From contig NC_065408.1 of the NCBI RefSeq assembly GCF_024362695.1, positions 12,524,001 to 12,588,000 of the forward strand: a DNA stretch of 64,000 nt, written 5' to 3'. Below, piece by piece: positions 46,801 through 61,800 of the stretch; positions within the stretch are counted from its first letter, which is position 1; each line of letters starts with the position of its first letter. The notes under the pieces were generated by a model, which worked only from the letters and a program-made list of their open reading frames with translations, had not been told where the DNA came from and did not search any database. The stretch comes from Pectinophora gossypiella (lineage: Eukaryota; Arthropoda; Insecta; Lepidoptera; Gelechiidae). The position numbers and the translations under genes were made by a program.

Positions 46801-49800
46801 GAGACCTGTGTCAGGTGGCCTCAACAATTTATTTCGATAACACATTTGGGTTCGTTTTTTGCGATACGGCTCACCACCTATCAACTTGGTTTAACAGAAA
46901 GCTCGGTGAGGTGTGGGTACTTAGTTCATCTTGCGATGGATGTACCTCTGGCTACCCCAGTCGTGAGTTTATGTTTATGTTGATAATAAATATCGCGAAA
47001 TCGAATAAAACGTTACGATGGTTTAAAATTATGTAGGTTTTCTTAAAACAAGTTTGTAGATCGTGAGGGTCTGACCAGAAAGACTGGTACGGAACATAGA
47101 AATGGAAACAGGGGCTTAAAGACACCACACGGAAGCAATTCATCTAAAAAGTAAATTGCTATTTGACATTTGCGCATATAAAAGTAAGCGCGCAATGTCA
47201 ACAAAAATGTCAAATAGGCAATATTGCTTTTTTTAGATGAATTGCTTCAATGTGACTTTTTTAGCCTCCCTACGTAGAACCACCGAGTTGTCACAAACGA
47301 ACATTGTGACGAGGCAGTATCGACATGCGACAGCATCTATACTACCTATAAATCATGTTGATGCCCATAATATTCACACCAATTCCTCCAAAGCACAATG
47401 ATTCATTAGATACTTACATCTCAGCACAATCGCTAACAGTGATTAGCAGAGCTAGCCCGAGCTTGCTTTTCCTCTGAGGAAGGTTCACTCCGGAACTGAC
47501 GAGACTGTCATTCGTGCCGCTCGTTGTACTGAACACCTGTGTATCGAACACATGCATTTATTAACGTTATTTGCCCGCGTGGTTGTTTAAGGCCCGATAT
47601 CCCTATCCATCCATAGGGAAGGCCCGTGCCCCTGCAGTGGGGACGTTAATGGGCTGTTGAAAGAGCGAGGGAGACAAAAGAAAGAGCAAGGAGAAAGAAA
47701 TTTCGAAAATAAAAATGTGCTAAATATAATATCAATTTGCATTCCAGTGCAAAGAACGTAAACAAGTGCGAAAAGTCACTCTATAGATAGTTTCACCACG
47801 AAACTATGCCATTATAATATGTCATTTGAGTGTAAGGTACAGAAACATTGTAATCGTAATGTAATGACGTCTATCACGAACGCATGAAGCGAATTCCCTT
47901 CGTGCTTTTCAAGTCATCACACCATCAGCGTCAATCGCATTACACAAATACACAGGGGCAAAGTTTGTTCAGGTAATAAATACATCGTACATTACAATAC
48001 GTATTGGCACAAAATATGTAAACATATTGATTGTAAATAGTTTACTATTGCTTCGCTGACCTTTATACCTATTGTGCAATTTCACTATGCTGTAAAAGAT
48101 TTTAAAATACATATTCAAAAAAGTTTTAATGGGTAAACATAACTAACAAAGTAGCAGGGTTATGTCGGTAAGGTGTGGGTACTTAGATCCTCTTGCAATG
48201 GATGTCCTTCTGACTACCCCAATTGAGATACAGTCGTGAGCTTAGGTTATGTTGTTTCCCGCGATCAAGTCGTACCATCAAGCAAGGTCAGTAGTTTTCC
48301 AACATGAGACTTGGAGAACCTTTCTGGGAGTATCGGTAGTTGTAGGTAATATTCAAGACATAACACTCCCGCTGCCGTCACATTGCCTGCCTTCATTTTG
48401 ATTGTGTACAAATACAAAACAGGCTACTTGACAACTTAGTCAAATGAGATACTTTTTACGAAACGTCAAAACGAAAGTTTTCTTTGGAGTTTGTATGGAA
48501 ATACTGTCCTGTGACGTCATCAACAAAAGCGGTCAAACGTGGTACTCATTGTTACTTAATTCTTAAATAAAATTCGAAAATAAGTCGTAGAGTAAAATGA
48601 GATTGATTTGTGATCATCTTTGACTGGCTTCTATTTCGAGATTAGCATTTTATAATTTATCTTTGACCCAGTCAAATACCCAATTAAGAAATCCAGTAGA
48701 AAAGGAATGAATTTAAATTTTAAACAAGATTTTGCAATTAACTCTTGTCTAAAACTCAAATACATTTGTCACGTGAGGACAATGTTCCCCAGCAAAAAAA
48801 AACAAGACATTCCGCGACGAAAGTGGCTGATGTAACTCTGAATCAACTCTGAACTGGTAAGAAAAATCCAAGCTAATAATAAATTATGAATGACGTCATA
48901 AGTTTGGTGAATGAAACGCCAACTATCCACTATGAAGCATTGGGTATTCCACAACATGAACTATATCCAAACTCTCACTGGCACACCCACGTTAATTTGG
49001 CTCAAAATAATGAACCTACGTTTCAATTTGGCTCAACGTTCTGAGACCAAAATGCGCGTACTATATTATTCTTGCTTGCTTTTTCTTATGCTGCACTTGA
49101 AGAGGTTTTTCAGCAAGATTTTTAACTCATCTTTCTATATAGGAATTGGAAAAAAATCACATTCACAACCATTAGGTACTAAATGTCTAATTCTGCGGAA
49201 ACCCTATTTTTTAACCGCCTTTTAGCCTAGTGCCAGGGTCCGCTTCCAACTTAATTAATATCCATCAATTAAGCCGTTCATCCATTGCCACGTACATTTA
49301 TAAGCCTCTCTTACTTCAATAAAGTAAAAGCCTTCAGTGTGCTCAGTCTTCGGCATTCTCAAGGGTGAGATCGTTTTCGAAACGTAAAATCTTACTAATA
49401 CATATGTATATATCGTAATCATATGATTACGATTCCACGACCAGCTCTAAGACCTCCCTTAACTGTTATCAAAGCTGTATAAGGATCGCAAAGGGTCGCT
49501 GCACTATCATCGCGATACCGCTCACATGACCGACACCTCACATGACAGTGAATCACTAACACGGATAACACTGATAAATAGAGTAAACAACGCTTTGATT
49601 TAAACGGGGCATCGGAACAGTCACGAGAACTATGTTTATCAAAAACTTGTGATAGGTTGCTTGACTTTCGCTTTAGGCGCACCCCGGACACTTCATACAA
49701 AACACCTCGTTTTAGACAGACACTACACATTGAAGTATACCTTTGAGTACCCAAATTTGGAATATAGTTTTAAACTTATGTAATATTGATAAAAAAATAA

Positions 49801-52800
49801 TACACAGATTATTTATAGATGTTCAAGGGGATGCTATTGTAATGCAGTCTCTGTCTTAACAGATTCTTAACCCGTGATTGGCTAAAACGATAAATGAATG
49901 GAGTTGTCGCTTTGTGATACGAACTCTTTTTTTTGACGTGACATATTGTAGATTTGCCTCAAATGGCATTAACCGGCATTGGTCGGACAAATGGGGAGCG
50001 ATGAGGGCTCTCACTCGGTAATGATACGAATTAAAGTTACACTATTGTGAATCTGAAACGTTTCCCGCTGCTACCAAGTATAACCTGGCGTATAACTAAA
50101 TATACAACACCCAAAACTAGAGTTTGGGTTTCTAAAAACAACTCCTTCATTCAACACTAATCGTGTGTCATTAGTGCTCGTGACAGTGGAAATGCTCAAC
50201 AGATTGGCGCTGTTGGAAGGTCAGGGACTTGGTGACGATGTTCTAGAACGTTCTCCGCTATCGGATGATATTGCTTGCTCTACAGTATACCAATGCTAGG
50301 TCTCAAAAGAAAAAGAAGTTTAGAGTGTGAAGACCGTTGAAGGTCGATAACTGCTTTTGATCTAGCTTCAGCCTGACATACTCGCTTCAACGCTGTCATC
50401 GGTCGCTGGCTCGCTTACGTATAACCCGAGCGAATCAAAACCACTGCCAGGTAGACATCATCGACGTGTCACTCAACTTGTCAATTTAATTTGGACGAGT
50501 TATACGTTGGCGAGCACCAGCAAGCGTTTATAGCGTAGAAGCGAACACATCTTGGCTTTCTAGACGTAACCTCTGGTGGCAATGTTCTGGAGAATTTTTC
50601 AGCATTGCATAGCATTCTATCCGCATTAAGTAGATCTACATCTGCTTCCTAGGAAACTGTTTTAAATAAAGTAGGAACTTACCTGTGAATCATTGGTAGC
50701 GTTGGTGGGTACGCTCAAAAGGTTGGAACTGCTGGAGGGTCGATGACCTAGCTCGAACCTGGTCGCGATATTCTGGAACGTTCTTCGCTGCCAACTGCCA
50801 TTGCTTGAAGTGCTCAACTTGCGGCCAGGTGGCGCTAGTAAGAAACATAAAAGTGTACTAATGGATAATTGATCGGATTTTGCAAGTTTCATAACGCCAA
50901 TCGCATTTTGAATGCGTTTTTGCATGAATTCAACTCGTGCATATATGCGTACGTGCGAACACTGGTATATGATGACCAACTCGCATGCAATGAATCTTCT
51001 TCTTCTATCGTGTGGGTTGTGAGGTAAGAGTACTAACCTCATCAACCCTGGTATCAGGGTTACTATTGACCCGCCAAAAGCCCCTGACATGGCTCATGTA
51101 ACGACTACTTACTTACATCAGTAAGTAGTAACCGGGACCAACGGCTTAACGTGCCTTCCGAATCCTCTCATAGTACTTGGAAGGGTAACATTGCTCCGTA
51201 CATTCCATATGTGTACACATGAGTCAAATTCGTATGCAAAACTCGTCCATAGTGCGTTCAGCCATCGGTAGTTATTTTACGAAATAAGGCAGATATGTAC
51301 GATTAAGAAATTCTGTGCAATTTGACATGTCAGTACTTACAATGAAAGAAGATATCATCCTGGCTGGTGTTCTCATCCCAAATATCGAACATTGAGAAGT
51401 AATCGTACGTTGAACTGACACTGCTGTACGGTGATTGGTCCCCACAATATCCTGAAAGGCAACTTACTTTTGAATCATTTACATGGATAAATGTCGAAGA
51501 ATAATATTATGAGTTCTGACCTCATTCGAGTTCAATAATTTAATGAAAAATAAAACAATATTTTCTTTGTCGATTCTATATGATGTTTATCTACAAAGTA
51601 AACATTCTGTGTAACGTTGTAGGCGTAAAAAAATGAGAACTCTTCTTTTTTACTTTCTTTGCAATATGAAAATCATGCTTTTATAAGGAAAGGAATAAAT
51701 AAATTCGTACAATGCACCTAACAGTAATTGCAATTAGTCTCACGCAAAAACCGACTCACTGACTCATACTAACACCAGATGCGTTTTGGCCTCGGAAGCA
51801 CAAAGTCATTAGAGCTGGCAACATTATGTTCTCACTACAATGTTCGAATTCTGACAAGGATATTAATGTGGAAGATGTGTTGTAATGCCAAAGCCCTAGT
51901 CTCGTGACTTTAATAATGCTTGTTCACGTTTGTTTATGTTATCATTATAATTGTATAAATTATTATCACAACAAAACCGTAACTAACGTGTTATTGTATC
52001 ATGTGATCATTGTTTGAGAAGTTTTACGGTAGATATTTCCTTATGCATTAAATCTGAGCCTTAGCTTGCACCAATCTTGTCACATTACAATAAAGCTCAA
52101 TGCACATAGAGGCGGTCTTCTTCGTCTTTTATCATGTGGTCAATGAGGTGGGATACGAAACTCAGCAACCCTGGTGACAGGGTTATTATTGACCGGCCAA
52201 AGGGCGCTATGGCTCATATACCGACTACGTAATAACATCAGAAAGGAATAACCGGGACCAATGGCTTAACGTGTCCTCCAAAGAACGTGATCATTTTACT
52301 TTCGGACAACCAGGTGATCTGCATTTTATATCCCAAACTGCGGATCACAACGTGAGTTTTGTGACATGTCCCACCGAGATTCGTACACGGGACCTCCGGA
52401 TCGTAAGCTTAACGTCTGGACTGGACCACAGAGGCCGTTCCGAAGGTGGAAGCGAGACGCGGTGGTTTGTATGACACCGCACCGCGCTAGGTTTCTGTGT
52501 GAACGCCTCCATAGAAACGAATTTTACTTGTTTCCATCGTCTTTTGTAAATATTTCCTTTTATTGTGGTGCAATAAAGTATATTTGTATTGTATTGTATC
52601 GCCTGGAAGAGTTCGCTTGAAGCAATAGGGCTGCCAATTGCCGTGTACTAAGTAAAGACTCTCTTAATTCTGTAATCGATCTTTTTGGTCCTATAAAGTA
52701 TAATTATTTCCATGTGTCCGCCTCTACGTCCATTGAGCTTTAGGACATCGGAGTCATGGACTGGGCGGTTAAGTAAATGGTACTACTAACCTGAATCTCC

Positions 52801-55800
52801 CCTATCAAGCGAGAAACTAAGCGCCACTCCTTCGCCCAACACCGGCACGCTCAGAGGCTTGGAACTGTTCCTGATGTCTCCACTGCTGCTCATGTCACTC
52901 GTCTTTCTCTCCACTCGACTTATACGCCGCGATGCCGGCACACAGAATACTTTTGTATACATCAACCTGCGTAGGAAGAGTTAGGTCAAGAGTTGGGTTA
53001 TAATAGTCAAAAAAGATATATTTTTGTGAGTTGCGCATTTACTTGAGCGGAATCGACATGGTATTACTGTCTTTATTATCTACAACACAACACGTCTTAT
53101 TGGTTTACTGTCTTCTTCTCACGAGACTTGTGAGATGGATGACCAAGCCCAGCGACCCTGGTGTCACAGCTATTTATTATTCAGCCACTAAAAATGGCTC
53201 CTGATAGGCTCGTGTAACGACTACGTACTTCGTATTTCGGAAAGCACTTAACGTACCTATAAGGCCTGTAAATCTAGATCCACCTCCTGGAAACATGCCC
53301 CTTAAGGAACCGGAGGGGATTGCGAGTATATTTCACCACGCTGTTCCACTGCGTGTTGGTCGTTATACCTGCCCATACTTTTTTTTAATTTACTGTTACT
53401 AATAATGCTGGAGCAAAAGGGAAACCACTACCCTATTTTTCCCTAAAAAGTAAGAAGACAAGAGCATCATCTCCCTAGCATTATTCCGTTTTTCACATGG
53501 TCCGCTTACCTAACCTGAAGATTTAACAGGTCCGGCTTTTTACGGAAGCGACTGCCTGTCTGACCTTCCAACCCGCGAAGGGAAAATTAGCCTTACACAG
53601 GTTTGGTCACATACTTCTGAAAACGCATTTCTCGGGAATATGGGTTTTTCTCTTCTTTCTGTTCTTAAATTTGTGATTATGACTAATAATGCTATTGTTT
53701 GATTATATTCTCACCTCTTAGGGTCATCCATGACGTGTATCTTGAGCGAGAGACCTCTGTAGTTCATGGCCACTGCTCCGAATATCATCTCGCCGAGAAC
53801 ACCCGCGTCCGTCGCCGGACCTTTGTACTGTACAAAGATTAAACCCTATATAGTACACATTAAACAAAAAAATAAGTACAAAAGGTGGACTGCTATGAGA
53901 GATAATTATAAATAAACCGTATTTGATGTATCCGTGAGTAGCACAGTTGGGATATATTCGTGTACTTATGTTATGTTATTAACAATAATAGGTACCAAGT
54001 AGCTTGTCCACGAAAATTCATAATTTTTAGCAACACATTATACGTATTACCTATAACTATGATGTTAGCGTTAACGCCCGTGAGATTGATACAAGGCAGT
54101 TTACAAACACAATGCTCTTATGATGGCATCCAAAAATAAAATTCATAGCGCATTGTTTGTTCTGTTTGCGTTTAATGATGTTTTCACCTGCTCAACTTAT
54201 ACTACAGATGCTACATAATTATATCATCATCTCCCTAGTGTTTATCGGGACAACGGGTTGTCATGGGGTCCGCTTACGTAACCTGCACAAGCGACACGAC
54301 ATCGGCGCCGAACGCGACGCGAATTATATCTAAGGTTTCGACCATTAGACGCAGCACGTGGATAATCCTAGTACAGCTATTCGGTCGAAGCCCTCGTGCC
54401 GCGAAAACCGCGCCGCAAGCGCTAACGTTATTTACAGGTCCGGTTTTTACCGGAAGCTTTTTCTATCGGACCTTCCACCCCGAAGGTCACATGCCTTTCT
54501 AGGGCATATGGATTTCCTCACGATGTCTTTTTGCACCGTCGAGAACATACCTAATTTATACTTATACTAATAAAAGAAAATCAACGATGTTAAGTAGGTA
54601 TCTACTATTCTAACTGACATGACATGATAATTTTGCGATAAGATAATATTCTATTATTATTCCAATATTTTTCCAGATGTCTAGAGTTAAATTCTCAAAT
54701 GATATATACTTAATACGTCCATTTATTACGCTATCATGTGCCAGGCGTCACGTGATTAACATCAAGCGCGCAAGCACATAAATATATTGACAATTTGTCT
54801 GCACGATTAGATATTTAAGACATATGTTTAGATAAGTACAATTACGACGAATTATTCGGAAGTGTTGTAAAACACGCGCATGCTATTGTTATAGGTATTT
54901 TTTGTCAATTTCAACTTGTACGATTAGATATTTGAAGGTTTTGAAGACACATGCCACATAGGTAGGTAATTCTGATTATGACGAAATATTTGGATTATTA
55001 AATACTAGCTGTTATCCGCGCGTGAAACCCTGTTATTGAAACTTTCGAAGTTTCATACAAATTGCCACCGCTTTTAACTCCTAACGGGTAAATTTCGTTT
55101 TTTTCGTCTTTGTGAGCACCTACACCCTAAAAAGAACACCCATGCAAATTAAAAAATATTGGGAAGTATTGTGAATATAACGCAAAGTAATATCGCCATC
55201 TTTTTTTTGTAGTGACTTTTCGTAGATTCGCCGAAAATGGCATTAACTACTTGACCGGAAATATAACCAATGCGTTGTAAAGAAGTCTATAGCCTTCTGT
55301 GTGTCAGTTTCTATAATGATAATATTAATTAGTACTTGGCGTTCCTCGTGTCCACCTTATTAAAAGTCTAGCAAGTAACAAACAAATAATAATTGCAGAA
55401 GCTCTGAACAAATATAGACCGATCAATTACTATGTGGACAGTGAGACCATGATGGCCGTTAATTAAAATGAGGCTAAAATTACAGTTCCACAAGACATTC
55501 ATTAGGAGCACTTACTGGTGTGATCGTAACGGACCAAGCTAACATCTTAAGTGGTCTAAATATAGAACAACAAGTGCGAATAAACTGGGCATTGGAACTC
55601 ATGATCTGAAACAGTACACCAAATGGCTATTTGACAGTTTTCGCATAAGCATTTTAAAAATTACAATTGCTTACTTTATACCTCTTAAAACATTTTATTT
55701 TCTCGAAAAAGCTTTATATAATGGAAAAAAACACACTTTTCTTAATTTTAAATGTCGCGCGAAAAAGGGTGCTGACGTGACATTTAGCTTGTTGTTTGTT

Positions 55801-58800
55801 TTGGTTTTCCCCGAAGGGTAAGGCAAAGGGAACTATGCCCATACAGCCATGTCTGACGTATTTTTTTTCTTGATGATTAATGAAATGATGAAAGGTGATG
55901 ATGATGAAACCTAAGCCCCCACCCTCGGAGTAGACTCCTACTCCGAACCCCAAACGAATTAACTCAAAAGCCCGCATAAACTTTTGAGTTATGAAGCGGC
56001 TTCCCGGCACGAAGCGAAAATAGGCAGATACACTTTGTTTATTGAATACTCCAATATAATAACACTCGCGAATGTCTTCCGACTAACTTAATGCGATCAT
56101 TAACCACAAAACACCACTTCGTATTAATTATTTAGATTACTCAATGAAGAAAGCAACTGTCCCGTTCCCGTTTCCCGCCGAAAAGCCCCAGTGATGTCAC
56201 ATTTCAACAAACAACGAAACTGTCAAACAGTATAACTTGAAACCTGACAAATAGTTTTTGTTTATTTTCTAAAATATGACGTCACACGAAACTCAATCAT
56301 GGCAACCCGTGTTTCGGGTTTTGTAATACCCAGATGAAAAATCGCATTCTTATTTTGTAAGAATAAAATATTTAAAAATGGTTTTAATAGAAAAAACCTA
56401 TTGGATAATTATCATTAAATGATAAACTACCATATCCAATTCATATTTTATTGTTACATATTTATTTATTTAAGTAGCCAATTGTAATGGTGTATTTAAA
56501 CTTTATCATAGGGCTGTCGTTTTTATCACGTCCGTAATTTCTTTCGGATATAGGTAATAATCATAAGAAACCAGCAAACGACTTGCAGACCCACTCGTTA
56601 TCAAATCCGTACTTAAACATAGGCTGCATAAGATGGTTACGACCGTATAATAACGCAATGGTGAAGGTTGGCTATCATCATCCAATAAAATTCTATCAAA
56701 GTGGATGAAACACGGAAGGGACTGCCCTTCGTCGTTTTACCATTTATTTCACGACATTCCTGGAGCAATAAGAAGCTATTTCTTTCCTCTCCAATTCTCC
56801 CAACACAACAGTTTTTTTTATTATGACAACTTGTTATCTTAAATGTGGGAGTTCTGACACTTTATTTACCTACCTGCATTTGGAATGAAAAGTAAACAGA
56901 AATGCTTATAAAATAAATTATGAGTGTGATGCGATCTTTATAAATAACTTGTACACAATTGTGACAAAAAAAGCGGTCATTGTGTCAAGGGTTCCGTTAT
57001 TTTTCAGTTTTAATCTTTGAACGTATATCGGTATGAACGACAAATGTATTTTCATTTATAGCTTTTTCACTTCGCACCTCTACTAAAAATATCGCTAGGG
57101 AACTCTAAAAATCTTCGCACTTTACGAAAGGTGTCTCGTTTTTGTTATATTTGGTGTTATGTTCATATAAGGCTCAGTTTAAATTGCTAGATAATCGAAT
57201 TGATAAGGTAATGTCTTAATTTAGACCAAGACGACTTGTGACGTATTGAACAAGCCCGTCGAGTCTCGTCGTCTGGCAAACATTGTAAAGATACTCTTAT
57301 TTTGTCACATGGTTTGAAGCCCGAAAGATAAATGGGCTATTAGCTTTTTCAAGGAAATGGATATTTATATTATAATGCAGGTATTATGGTACAAACATGA
57401 TAAGATAAAAGTACAATTTGATAGCGGTGACTGCGAATAAGTCAAGTTCAACATCACTATTGATTCCTGGGGGTCTAAAAGGCATCATTGAAACAATTAA
57501 TTTAAAAAACAATATTGCCATTTGACATTTGCGCATATAAAAGTAAGTGCGCAATGTAAACAAATGTCAAATTGCAATATTGCCTTTTTAGATGAATTGG
57601 GTAGTTTTCTAGGTCAAAGATAAATTATGAAATTCTGATTACAAAATAAAGACAGATCTAAAGGTGACAAAAAACTTTTATATTTAACCTAATTATGAGT
57701 TTTAATAAAGAAAAATTACGTTTTTCTATGACGTCACTGGTTGCTTTTTCATAGTAATTTCGTGTTTTGACGTTTAGTAAAAAATAACTGATTTGACTAG
57801 TTGGAAGTAGTCGTTACATGAGCCATGTCAGGGGCCTTTGGCGGCTCAATAGTAACCCTGACACCAGGGTTGGTGAGGTTGGTACTCCACCTCACAACCC
57901 ACACGACAGAAGAAGTTGGAAACTACCTTTTTGCTTCGATGTGGCTTTTTTAACCCCCCTGTATCTGGTTGACTATATCGGAAAATCCGCGCCGAACGTT
58001 GATGGATGATTTTCAGTAGGAAGTCAATATCATTAGTATAATATCAAAATATCAACATCATCTCCCTAGCATTATCCCGTTTTTCACAGGGTCCGCTTAC
58101 CTAACCTGATGCAAAAAATATATCCTAAAATCGTCTTTTTGAAAATATCCAGTTGGATATTTTTTGACGTGACTTATTGTAAATTTGTTCTTGTGTTTCA
58201 AGTTCCAATTCGGCCACTGACTTCAACTTTGAGTTTGAATCCTGTTTGAATCATAGATAATTGATATCACAAGGGTTTTGCAGAATTTGTGCTTGCCCCT
58301 ATCAAATGGGACTTATATATAGCCGGCTAGGAGTGGTGGTATATATTCTATATTTGCAATCCTACTGCAAACACAAACCGCCAGAAGCGATGAAATCGTA
58401 TCGACACATCAAGAGCATTCATAGCTAGTAAGAGCCCTTTCGCTTAATGCAATTCTTTGTACAAGAAGCTTTACACCCACAAAGATATCTTAAACCCACT
58501 TCTGCCTACCCCTATCGACACGGGCGTGACACTATATTATGTTACCAGACTCACCACATAAGCGTATCCATTTGAGATCTCCACAATGCATGGTGCATCA
58601 TCAGTCTGTCGGTTGGGCTTGTCATGTTTGCCAGCTGGGACCCTCTCGATGGTGGACGAATCAAAGAGGATCTTCCGCCCTCGCCAGTCGCACTCTTTGA
58701 ATAGAAGCAGCCTCACTTGCTCCTTGGTTATCTGACAGGACCTGGCGGAGAATTAATGGCATTTAAAGGCAAACTAAAGTATACAAATAATAACATCAAA

Positions 58801-61800
58801 CAGGTAAGTTTCTTGTATAATATCTGGTCAAACCATGAGATTTAGAACGCGAGTTTATGTTGTTGTAAGTAACGACATTAAACACCTCAGCCATACGGAT
58901 GCTCGCATATTTGCACAAGGGGGGAAATACCCCAAGCCCCGAGTTGCCTCGTCCTCGTAGTAAAACAATCGTTTTCAATCTTTAAAAAAACCTGCCATGA
59001 CTTTTCGATTAGACTCTTGGTTACCTACAGATTAATCCAAATACATCCGAATGGCATCACTCGCTCTCTAATGGAAAAATAAATGAAAAACAAACACTGA
59101 TTGACTGACATCAGCGCACAGCTAAACCGCTGGGACTAAAAAGTTTAATTTTTGCACAAGCCTCCTTTTATAAATAGATTTGGAAGGTATTTTTTGGAAT
59201 TCAACCCTAGGTGCAAAATTACAAGTGGACGAAATGCCACTTACTCGGACTACCTATATCTGCAGAGCGGGTCGTATACGTCGCCGCTTTCGCATTGGCT
59301 TATATTTATAGTCATGAAAAGTGCCTCCTAAACCCGAAAATGTGTATAAGGCCTGATGACATATAAAGATGCAAACACAAGTGAGATCTTTACGTCAAAT
59401 GAATCGTTAGAACGTAATTAGTTCCGTACTCAAGACATTATGGAGGATATGGTTTTACAAATGATTTTATCCTTATACTTATACTTTTATTGACGTATAT
59501 TGTGTTTAGTTTAATGAGTCAATAAGTATCAGAACTACGTGTCGTGGATAAAAGATCATCATCTCCTAGCGTTACCCCGTCTTCACAGGGTCCGCTTGCC
59601 TAACCTGAAGACTTGACAGGTCCAGATTTTTATAGAAGCCACTGCCTGTCCAACCTTCAAACCCTCGACAAGAAAACCGGCGCAATACGTATACATGTTA
59701 GCTTAGGTTAGGTTTAGATACCTCTGAAACGCATGTCTCGGGAACATGGCTTTCATCACGATGTTTTCATTCAACATACTAATCGATTATGATCCAAACA
59801 TGAATTCCAAAAAAATCGAAAATAATCGGTTTAGGCCCGTGCTGGATTCGAACCTGTGAGAGTCACAGTGAAAGTCAGAGTTCTCCGAAATGGGCTACCA
59901 CGGCTCGTGGACAAAAGATCACAAACGCAAATAAAATTGGTATGGATTTTGGCTGCTAAACTAAATACAGAATTTATCTATCTGGTATAAATAGATAGAA
60001 TCTAATTTATTTGGCGGATGGACCAGTCAGCAATGACTACTCAATCATTGTCATCAGACTTATGGTTTTGGATTCGTATTAGTCGAGCTTCATATACAAC
60101 AAATAGACGTGAAAACACGCGAGGATTAACTTGTGCAGAGGCAGATACTAAAATAAGATTCTTTTTTCGATTTAATACACACATAAATTTACACTGGTAA
60201 TCCCTAATGGCATGGACAGAGCTTTTAGTTTAATTAACTAAATATAAATAAATCTTCTTCTTTCGTGTGGGTTGTGAGGTGGATTACCAACCTCATCAAC
60301 CCTGGTGGCAGGGTTACTATTAAGTCGCCAAAGGCCCCTAACATGACTCTTGTAACGACTACGTACGTACATTAGTAAGTAGTAACCGGGACCAACGGCT
60401 TAACGTTCCTTCCGAAGCACAGATCGTCTTACCTTCGGACAATGTCCAAACCAAACTAGGGATCACAAAGTGATTTTTATGATATGTCCACATTGGGATT
60501 CTAAACCACCGCGATTGAATATAAATATATTACGTGCGCAATATTATCCACAGAAAACGCGTCATATAGGAATCATGGAGCTAATGAGACTTACATAATA
60601 CAGTGTAGTGTAGTGGATATAAAACAAGGTGGTTATTAGAGACAATAGTTGATTGTAATTATAATTGATATCTGCCTAGACTGAACAATGTTTCCTAGGC
60701 ATTCAAGGAAGTAATACAATCATGTATATTTCCCAAATATGCTATGAAGTTGTATATACTTAGTGACTATTAATAAAATAGCACTTTTTATTCATCAATA
60801 TATTGTATGCAAAAGTAATATTTGATTAGTATTTTCTTAAGATCGCCTTTAAGAACACATTTTTTGTCATGCAATGTTGCAGACTTTCCCCAGGTGGCTT
60901 TCAATACTTGGTCAGCCATACACTTTTGGTATACTTTTAACAAGCACCGTTATACATGGGATAAATTGCCAACCTAGTCCAAATAAAGAGAAATTAAATG
61001 GCCCACATATATACATCCCACAACTGGGATAGGCCCAAAAAATATTAAATGGTATAAAATAGACATATTCGTTTTAGATGCCATTTTTTTAATACTGCAT
61101 GTATTTTTAAGCATGTAATATTGATTCAAGGGAAATAACACCAGGGTTGGTTATCCTCACAGCCCAAAAAATAGAAGAGAAAGGGAAATAACAAATAAGA
61201 AATGCACTTTGATGTAGCCAGATAAAAAAATAAAATTATACTATAGCAACCACTAGTATAAATAGCTACCACCTAATTGACAATTAACACTACATGATTA
61301 ATTAGTGTTTTTCCACTGTCACATTAAATTGTATTATCTTGACAACATATACAAAAACAATAATAATTTGGAAAGCAGCCAAATATGTCTATGCGAATAA
61401 AAAATACTTGTATAGTAGGTAACTTACTCAACCGAATCATAGTTGAAAAATATATATGACTTACGTATTAGTGCTTTATTTACTACTTATTACTTAGTAT
61501 ACCATGTAGTGTCAATAGTCTTTTTATGTCTATCAGATATCATCACATTCACTTGTCATGGTTTTGAGTTTAGAATACCACCTTATTATTGTTTTTGAGT
61601 TTTCTACCTGAGCCATATGAAACTTTCTCCTCTACTATGAAATCACATGCAGTTGTCACTTTGTACATGGTTTCGGTTTCAGTTTTCACTTTTAGTCATG
61701 GATCATTTATGTTATTCACAAGGTATTTATTCTAGGTAATTCTATACAGTGTAAGAAGTTGCAACATATCAACAATATCAAATGCAACAGTTATCTTTCT

